Below, piece by piece: positions 58,767-64,000 of a DNA stretch of 64,000 nucleotides. Position 1 is the stretch's first letter. Every line of letters begins with the position of its first letter. The notes below the pieces were generated by a model that was given only the letters and a program-made list of their open reading frames with translations, did not search any database and was not told where the DNA came from. Origin of the DNA: Alphaproteobacteria bacterium (GTDB taxonomy: Bacteria > Myxococcota_A > UBA796 > CAJQPC01); contig JACKEV010000021.1 in NCBI GenBank assembly GCA_020632795.1, positions 124,001-188,000 on the forward strand, written 5' to 3'. Both the position numbers and the translations under genes were made by a program.

Positions 58767-60091
58767 GCGGCCACGGGGACCGGCTCGACGCGCTCCTCGC
58801 GCTGCCGGACGACCTCTACACCCTCCAGCGCCGGCTCGGGGTCTCGCCGAACCCCGTCGTCGACGCCCCGGTTCGCCTGTATGCGGAGCCCCGCGCGGCG
58901 GAGGTGCGGCGGCGGCTCTCCCGGCTGGGCTACCCCGCGGACGGCCTCCGGCAGTTCCAGGAGGAGGCCGGCCTGCAGGCCGATGGGCACCTCGACCCGG
59001 CGTCCTGGGGGGCGCTGGCGTCGCTGGCGACCTTCGATGGGCCGCTCGACCCCGCGCGCTTTACCCGGGACGGCGCTCGCCTGCCCGCGCTGGAGCGCTC
59101 GCTGATGTGGCGCATGGCCCAGCTCAAGCTCGGGGATCCGCCCGACTTCTCGGCCGGACCTCCCGGAGGCGAGCAGGTGGGGGCGGCGCTCAGCCGCGGC
59201 CGCAGCCGGCTGGACCGGATGAAGCGGGAGCTGCGTGACAAGGCCGGGGCGCCCCCCGGAGACCCCCCGGAGCTGCTCGACCTGCTGCTCGACGTGGACG
59301 CGCTCCACCCCCCGCTGGGGCGCCGCGTCAAGACGTCAAGGGACGCTCAGGCTGCGCTGGCCGGGGTCCAGGGCCAGCTCGTGGGCCTGCCTGCCCGCCC
59401 GAGGCGCCGCAGAGGCCGCCGCCAGGAGGACCTGGACGTGCCCGTCGACGGCCTGGCCCAGGAGGTGGTCACCGAGGCGGAGCTGGACGGGGTCATCGAG
59501 GAGGTGCTGCCCCTCTTCGAGGCCGACGGCGTCGGCGCCGGCTGGAGCGCCTTCCTCCAGCGGCCGGAGCATGTGTGGACCGGGCAGCGGCACGCCGAGG
59601 GCTGGCTCAAGCGGGCGCGGGCGCGCGTCGAAGAGGGGCCGGGCGGCCTGCGGCGCGCGCTGGAGGGGCGGCTGGGGGGCGCGGAGGAGCTGGACGACGT
59701 CGCCTGGACCAGCGTGTTCCGGGTGGTCTACCACCGCCTCGTGGCGCTGTTCGACGCCTGCGTGCGCGCGGCGGCGGGCGTGGTCCGCGGGGTCGCCGGG
59801 GTCGTCACCCTGCCCGCGCAGGGGCCCGACACCGCGCTGATGCCGGTGGGGCCTCGGCTGCGCGTCCTGACGTCCACCGAGACCTCCCGGGAGGGGGTCC
59901 TCGCCCTGACGCGCGAGGTGCGGCGGCACGGCGAGATCGTCGGACTGTCTCTGGAGATCCTCGGCCTCATCGTGGACGTCACCGCGACGGTGGCCACCTC
60001 GGCGGCGGCGCCAGCGGTCCTGATCCCGCGGCTCCTGCGGCGGGCGCCCAGGGTCCTCCAGGCGGGCCGACGGCTGGCCGCGATCGCATAG
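58763..60091 (+). CDS. protein with peptidoglycan-binding-like domain and hydrophobic C-terminus
   Basis: 442 residues, coupled to the 115-aa gene. No signal peptide. At about residues 40-85 the segment AEVRRRLSRLGYPADGLRQF then QEEAGLQADGHLDPASWGAL fits a PG_binding_1-type fold. A long charged helical region follows, and the last 60 residues are hydrophobic (GLSLEILGLIVDVTATVATS, AAAPAVLIPRLLRRAPRVLQ). Absence of a signal with a cell-wall-type domain suggests either a non-classical route or an intracellular role. Function unknown. Confidence 0.7.
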   Translation: MSGHGDRLDALLALPDDLYTLQRRLGVSPNPVVDAPVRLYAEPRAAEVRRRLSRLGYPADGLRQFQEEAGLQADGHLDPASWGALASLATFDGPLDPARFTRDGARLPALERSLMWRMAQLKLGDPPDFSAGPPGGEQVGAALSRGRSRLDRMKRELRDKAGAPPGDPPELLDLLLDVDALHPPLGRRVKTSRDAQAALAGVQGQLVGLPARPRRRRGRRQEDLDVPVDGLAQEVVTEAELDGVIEEVLPLFEADGVGAGWSAFLQRPEHVWTGQRHAEGWLKRARARVEEGPGGLRRALEGRLGGAEELDDVAWTSVFRVVYHRLVALFDACVRAAAGVVRGVAGVVTLPAQGPDTALMPVGPRLRVLTSTETSREGVLALTREVRRHGEIVGLSLEILGLIVDVTATVATSAAAPAVLIPRLLRRAPRVLQAGRRLAAIA

Positions 60092-60101
60092 ACTCCTCGG
60101 C

Positions 60102-61418
60102 GTGTACGTCCACCCCGACACCGATCAGCTCCCCGGCGAGCCCCGGCGCGTCCGTGCGGCCACCGCCCCGTTCGCTGTGATGACAACCCTCTACGGGCTC
60201 TCGGTCACGGCCCTGCTGCTCCTGACCCTCGGCCTGTGGCCTCTGGCGCTCCTGGGGGTCGCGGTGTGGGGCTGGGTGCCCTGCCAGCCCCGCGCCGATC
60301 AGGTGCTGCGCTACCTCAAGGCCGCCTGGACCGAGCGCCCGCCGCCCCCGGGCATCCCGCCGCTGTCCCGGGTGTGGCTGAGCCTCTGCGTGCTCCAGAA
60401 GGTCGCGCTCACCCCCCTGCGCCTGCTGGCCTGGCACCTGGACGAGCTGCTGTACGGCCGGCGGCTCCGGGACACGCCGGTGGTGGCCCCGGTCATCGTG
60501 CTCTCGGCCGCGCGCAGCGGCAGCACCCAGATCGCCCGCTACCTGGAGGAGGACCCGGGCCTGGCCGCCCCCGCCATGATCCAGTGCGTGTTCCCCTACC
60601 TGTGGCTGTGGCGCCTGACGCGGGCCACGCTGGGCCGGGTCCTGCCGGCCGAGACCCTGGACGATTTGCTGCATCGCAGCATGACCCGGGAGTTCATCGA
60701 GCGCCACGAGCTGGACGCGCTGCGCACGGACAGCTTCGAGGTCATGTACTTCGCCCTGCAGCTCATCCACCTCTCCCCGATGTTCGGGCCGGCCTTCATG
60801 GCCGACGAGTTCGTGTTCGCGGGCACGGCCGCCCACAACCGCAGGATGTGGGACCAGGACTTCCCGGCCTTCATCGACCGGCTGGGGCGCAAGACCCTGC
60901 TGTTCTCCGGCCTGGGGCCGGACGGGGCGCCCCGGCGGCTGTTCATCAAGGGCCACTTCCTGGATGGCGCGGACGCGGTGGCGCGGCGCTTCCCCGACGC
61001 CCGCTTCCTCACGGTCATCCGCAAGCCGATCTCGCGCATCCGCAGCCAGCTCAACCACATGCACGGCAACCCCTTCGAGGAGTCGCTGGGCGCGGCGCCC
61101 TGGGCCTGGCTCACCGAGGTCATCGTGCCCGCCGAGGTGGCCTACTGCCGCGCGGAGCAGGCGTGGTTCACCCGCGCCGAGGGGCCCGCCCGCACGGTGG
61201 TCCGCTTCTCCGACTACGTCTCGGACCTGGAGGGCACGATGCGCACGGTGTACCGGGCCTGCCTGGACACCGAGGCGCTGCCGCCGCACGTCCCGACCGA
61301 GCACGCTCCCCGGGAGCGCACGAGCTACACGGTCAATCGGAGCCTGGAGCAGCTCGGCGTGGACAGCGACGCGGTGGAGGCGCAGCTCCAGGGGTACATC
61401 GCGTGGTGCGCTACGTGA
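60102..61418 (+). CDS. sulfotransferase family membrane protein
   Basis: 438 residues from GTG at 60102, 10 bp after the previous gene. Two or three hydrophobic segments near 25-60 precede the sulfotransferase domain. The 5'-phosphosulfate loop is SAARSGSTQIARYL and the 3'-phosphate part is RFLTVIRKPISRIRSQLNHM; RRLFIKGHF lies between. It should transfer sulfate from PAPS to an unknown acceptor, probably at the membrane. Its 3' end overlaps the convergent DUF1552 gene by 8 bp. Confidence 0.82.
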   Translation: MYVHPDTDQLPGEPRRVRAATAPFAVMTTLYGLSVTALLLLTLGLWPLALLGVAVWGWVPCQPRADQVLRYLKAAWTERPPPPGIPPLSRVWLSLCVLQKVALTPLRLLAWHLDELLYGRRLRDTPVVAPVIVLSAARSGSTQIARYLEEDPGLAAPAMIQCVFPYLWLWRLTRATLGRVLPAETLDDLLHRSMTREFIERHELDALRTDSFEVMYFALQLIHLSPMFGPAFMADEFVFAGTAAHNRRMWDQDFPAFIDRLGRKTLLFSGLGPDGAPRRLFIKGHFLDGADAVARRFPDARFLTVIRKPISRIRSQLNHMHGNPFEESLGAAPWAWLTEVIVPAEVAYCRAEQAWFTRAEGPARTVVRFSDYVSDLEGTMRTVYRACLDTEALPPHVPTEHAPRERTSYTVNRSLEQLGVDSDAVEAQLQGYIAWCAT

Positions 61419-62736
61419 GCAGCTCCGAGAACACCGTGTTCGCGTAGCCCGCGCCCGCCCCGAAGCTGGTGACGTCCACCCCGGCCCCGCGCAGCGCGGT
61501 GTAGACGCCGATGGAGGTGTTCTCCAGCGAGACGGAGCGGTAGTGGACCCCGCCGCGCAGCCGCCCGTTGCCCTTGCCGGCGACGAGGATGGGGTAGTTC
61601 TGGTTGGAGTGGGTCCAGCCGTCGGCCAGCTCGGTGGTGCAGAGGATGCCGCAGTGGTCGAGCAGGCTGCCGTCGCCCTCGGGGGTGTCCGCGAGGGTCT
61701 GCAGGAAGACCGCGAGCTGGCCCATCGTGAAGGTGATGGCCGCGTGCACGGTGTCCTGGGGCATGGCCTCCTCGTGGCAGAGGGTGTGCAGCCCGTTCGC
61801 GGCGCCCACCTGCCACACCACCACCCCCGAGCCGCAGGTGCTGAACTGCACCGAGAAGGCGCGGGTCAGGTCGCAGGCCAGGGCCAGGGCGATGAGCTGG
61901 CTCATGATGAGGTTCTTCTGCTCGATCTGCTCCTGGCCGTTGACGTCGGGGTAGGACTCCGGCTCGTCGAACGCCGTGCAGGCGCCCACGTTGGCGGCGA
62001 TCTGTGTCTCCAGGGTGCGCACGCTGTCGAGGTACTGCTCCACCCGGAGCCGGTCGTCGTAGCCCAGGCTGCGCTGCAGGTCGATGGCCTGGTCGACCAC
62101 GGCGTCGAGCACCGACTGGCGGGCGAGGTCCACGCGGGGGTCGTCGGGGGTGGAGAACAGGCGGTTGTAGACCGCGCGGGGGTCGTACTCGGAGGGGTTG
62201 ACGTTGTTCGGGCCGTTGTGGCTGAGGTGCTCGAAGGTGGAGCCCTCGTCGGTGCCCCGGAAGCGGGTGACCCCCAGCTCCAGGCTGCGGAAGGGGGTCT
62301 GCCCGGAGAAGTGGTCGGCGGCGACCTGGTCCACCGACTGCCGGTTGAAGGTGGACACGATGGTGTCGCGGGTGGTGCCGAGCTGGTAGTAGACGTCGCC
62401 GGCCAGGATGCCCGACATGCCGGAGTGGTGGGGGTGGGTGGCGGTCTTGATCTCGCAGCCCGAGACCACGCTGAGGTAGGGGACCAGGCCGCTCAAGGGC
62501 GAAAGCTCGGCGCTGGGGGACCAGCCGGAGCCCGTGGTGGAGGGCACGAAGTGCTCGGGGCGGGTGCCGTTGCCCCAGAACCACAGGCCGAAGCGGTCGG
62601 GGGCGACGGCCTCGGTGGCCAGGGCCTGCCCGCGCCGCCAGAACATCGCCTCCAGCAGGGGCAGGGGCACGGCCACGGCCGCGCCGGCCATCATGCCCCG
62701 CAGGAGGGTGCGTCGGCTGATGCGCTTCGCGGTCAT
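61411..62736 (-). CDS. DUF1552 protein with Tat-type signal
   Basis: 441 residues from ATG at 62736, overlapping the upstream stop as ATGA. The start RISRRTLLRGMMAGAAVAVP has a twin-arginine type signal. The body matches DUF1552: FGLWFWGNGTRPEHFVPSTT, SGMSGILAGDVYYQLG, SVDQVAADHFSGQTPFRSLE, CGILCTTELADGWTHSNQNY. DUF1552 genes regularly pair with DUF1592/DUF1588 cytochrome-like genes in Planctomycetes and Myxococcota. Exported, function unknown. Confidence 0.92.
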   Translation of the reverse strand: MTAKRISRRTLLRGMMAGAAVAVPLPLLEAMFWRRGQALATEAVAPDRFGLWFWGNGTRPEHFVPSTTGSGWSPSAELSPLSGLVPYLSVVSGCEIKTATHPHHSGMSGILAGDVYYQLGTTRDTIVSTFNRQSVDQVAADHFSGQTPFRSLELGVTRFRGTDEGSTFEHLSHNGPNNVNPSEYDPRAVYNRLFSTPDDPRVDLARQSVLDAVVDQAIDLQRSLGYDDRLRVEQYLDSVRTLETQIAANVGACTAFDEPESYPDVNGQEQIEQKNLIMSQLIALALACDLTRAFSVQFSTCGSGVVVWQVGAANGLHTLCHEEAMPQDTVHAAITFTMGQLAVFLQTLADTPEGDGSLLDHCGILCTTELADGWTHSNQNYPILVAGKGNGRLRGGVHYRSVSLENTSIGVYTALRGAGVDVTSFGAGAGYANTVFSELLT

Positions 62737-64000
62737 TCCGCCCCCTCGTGGGTGCCCAGGCAGGCGACGTAGGCCACGTCCCCGGAGTTCTCCAGCGGGC
62801 CGAAGCCGGTGGCGTAGCCCTGGGCGCGGCACCACTGGTGCATGGCCCGGTCGCAGCGGCGGCCCATGCGCTCGGTGCTGCCGTCGCAGGCCGGGTCGAA
62901 CGCGCTCAGCGCGGTGTAGGTGGAGGAGAACCGGGTGGCGTTCGGGGTGCAGGCCACGGCGAGGTCCTCGCCAGCGTGCTCCAGCGGGCCGAAGCCGGTG
63001 CTGAGGCCCTGGGACGCACACCACCGGTTGATGGCGGCGTTGCAGTCGGGGCTGACCGGGTTGGTGCTGACGCAGCCGCCGTGCTGGGCGGCCATCGCGC
63101 CGAAGGTGGCGCCGAGCACGGTGACCTCGGTGGCGTCGAGGCAGCTCAGGGCCGCCGCGCCGTCGTCCTGGGCCACCGGGCCGAAGCCGGTCACCGCGCA
63201 GCCGTTCGCCGCGCAGGTGCGGTTCACCGCCGCGTTGCAGGGGCCGCTGGTCTCGGTGGCGTCGGGATCGCAGGCGCTGTGGGCGGCCACCAGGGCGGCG
63301 TCGGTGGTCACCCAGACGTCCACGCCCAGGGCCTCATCCACGGCCCCGTCGTCGTCGTTGTCGACCCCGTCGCAGGTCTCGGGGGGCGGCCAGGGGCCCA
63401 CGCAGGTCAGCCAGCGGCCGTCGCTGCACTCCTGGAGGCCGCGCCCCCAGGGCGCCTCGCAGGCCCGCACCACGCCCTCGTCCACCGCGCCGTCGGCGTC
63501 CTGGTCGGCGCCGTCGCACAGCTCGTGGGGGGCGGGGGCGTCGACGTCGTCGGGCTCCAGGGCGTAGCGGAAGGGCTCGCTGGTGACGACGTCGATGACC
63601 AGGGGCTCGAAGCGGTATCCGGCGTCCGCGAAGCCCGCCGCCAGGGCGTCGAGGGCGGGCTGGTCCCAGGTCTCCTCGACGACCCCGAGGGCGTCCCGCC
63701 AGAGCTGGGACGGCACGCAGACCCCGAAGCGCTCGTGCGCGGCCAGCACGGCCCCCAGCTCGGTCGCGCCGTAGACGTCCTGGCCCTCGATGGTGGCCGA
63801 GGCGTCGATGTTCTGGCCGTTGTCCAGCTCGCGCCGCTGGCCGGCGGCGTCGAAGTGCTCCAGGGCGAAGCCCACCGGGTCCATGAGCTGGTGGCAGCTC
63901 GCGCAGGTGGGGTCGGTCATGTGCTGCTCGAGCTGGTCCCGAAGGGTGCCCCCGCCCTCGACCTCGTCCAGGGAGGCCAGCACGCCCTCCGGCGGCGGCG
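62733..64000 (-). CDS. DUF1588/DUF1585-type protein with Asp-rich and GFGP repeats (cut by right edge)
   Basis: Reading is open to the right edge; 422 or so residues are visible and the N-terminal domains (DUF1587/1592/1595 by family habit) lie outside. The visible start has PPPEGVLASLDEVEGGGTLR and TDPTCASCHQLMDPVGFALE then HFDAAGQRR, the DUF1588 signature, followed by a DUF1585-like part (LRDALGVVEETWD region, FEPLVIDVVTSEPFRYAL). Then come MopE-like DGADQDADGAVDEG and DGVDNDDDGAVDEA and three cysteine-rich repeats of 63-65 residues each with a GFGP motif. The Asp-rich and GFGP parts are an unusual C-terminal addition. Translationally coupled to DUF1552. Confidence 0.88.
   Translation of the reverse strand, partial: PPPEGVLASLDEVEGGGTLRDQLEQHMTDPTCASCHQLMDPVGFALEHFDAAGQRRELDNGQNIDASATIEGQDVYGATELGAVLAAHERFGVCVPSQLWRDALGVVEETWDQPALDALAAGFADAGYRFEPLVIDVVTSEPFRYALEPDDVDAPAPHELCDGADQDADGAVDEGVVRACEAPWGRGLQECSDGRWLTCVGPWPPPETCDGVDNDDDGAVDEALGVDVWVTTDAALVAAHSACDPDATETSGPCNAAVNRTCAANGCAVTGFGPVAQDDGAAALSCLDATEVTVLGATFGAMAAQHGGCVSTNPVSPDCNAAINRWCASQGLSTGFGPLEHAGEDLAVACTPNATRFSSTYTALSAFDPACDGSTERMGRRCDRAMHQWCRAQGYATGFGPLENSGDVAYVACLGTHEGAE

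Noticed and set aside
1..64000. tRNA, rRNA, insertion sequences, integrase or attachment sites
   Set aside because: No matching conserved loops, transposase motifs or direct-repeat boundaries were seen by eye; a covariance or profile search was not possible.

Overview
The window is very GC-rich, tightly packed bacterial DNA, probably from a Myxococcota-like (deltaproteobacterial) lineage and possibly a metagenome-derived genome. The evidence is indirect: many lipoproteins with Asp/Thr/Ser-rich stalks, MopE-like Asp-rich repeats, two C-termini resembling the MYXO-CTERM sorting signal (Cys, hydrophobic stretch, Arg cluster), a TIGR02147-type regulator, a PilT-type ATPase, and a DUF1588/DUF1552 gene pair. 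I found no rRNA, tRNA, CRISPR array, insertion sequence, integrase or phage structural gene.

Layout. 1-4.7 kb: reverse-strand operon of an outer-membrane barrel, a LolD/MacB-type ATPase, two FtsX-type permeases and a LolA-like protein cut by the left edge. 4.7-9.2 kb: M1 aminopeptidase with HEAT-like repeats, a lipoprotein coupled to a TIGR02147 regulator, and a small unknown gene. 9.3-13.1 kb: YfbK-type VWA lipoprotein, then a divergent MmyB-type regulator and GST-like gene. 13.1-19.5 kb: two large paralogues (911 and 916 aa), each with two zinc ribbons and an HENTH zincin motif; a small acidic protein follows the second, and each paralogue is preceded by a related 16-bp inverted repeat. I match these to no family I know, and they are the best candidate for an undescribed system. 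19.5-30.4 kb: GT-C-like membrane protein, flippase-like protein, small enzymes, lipoproteins and a spermidine-synthase-like membrane protein. 30.4-33.2 kb: PilT-type ATPase, beta-helix protein and MOSC protein in one overlapping operon. 33.3-42 kb: large lipase-like lipoprotein, a molybdopterin oxidoreductase homologue without its cysteines, two unknown genes, and a degenerate polyprenyl-synthase homologue. 42-50.2 kb: PPC-type lipoprotein, trpS, a sigma-70 factor, a PHP-domain lipoprotein, and an MBL hydrolase/DUF3006/ComEA-like set. 50.2-57.2 kb: surface or polyphosphate-type cluster of CotH kinase, VTC domain, DUF4956, HlyD-like adaptor, two lamin-tail lipoproteins and a MopE/beta-helix lipoprotein. 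57.2-64 kb: MYXO-CTERM-like protein, a coupled unknown/peptidoglycan-binding-domain pair, a sulfotransferase, and a DUF1552/DUF1588 pair cut by the right edge.

Much of the content is envelope and surface biology: about ten predicted lipoproteins, several with beta-helix, lectin, lamin-tail or PPC modules. Genes are commonly coupled by ATGA, GTGA or TGATG overlaps, and convergent genes often end within a few bases of each other or overlap. All family assignments are from motif recognition by eye; no database search was run.
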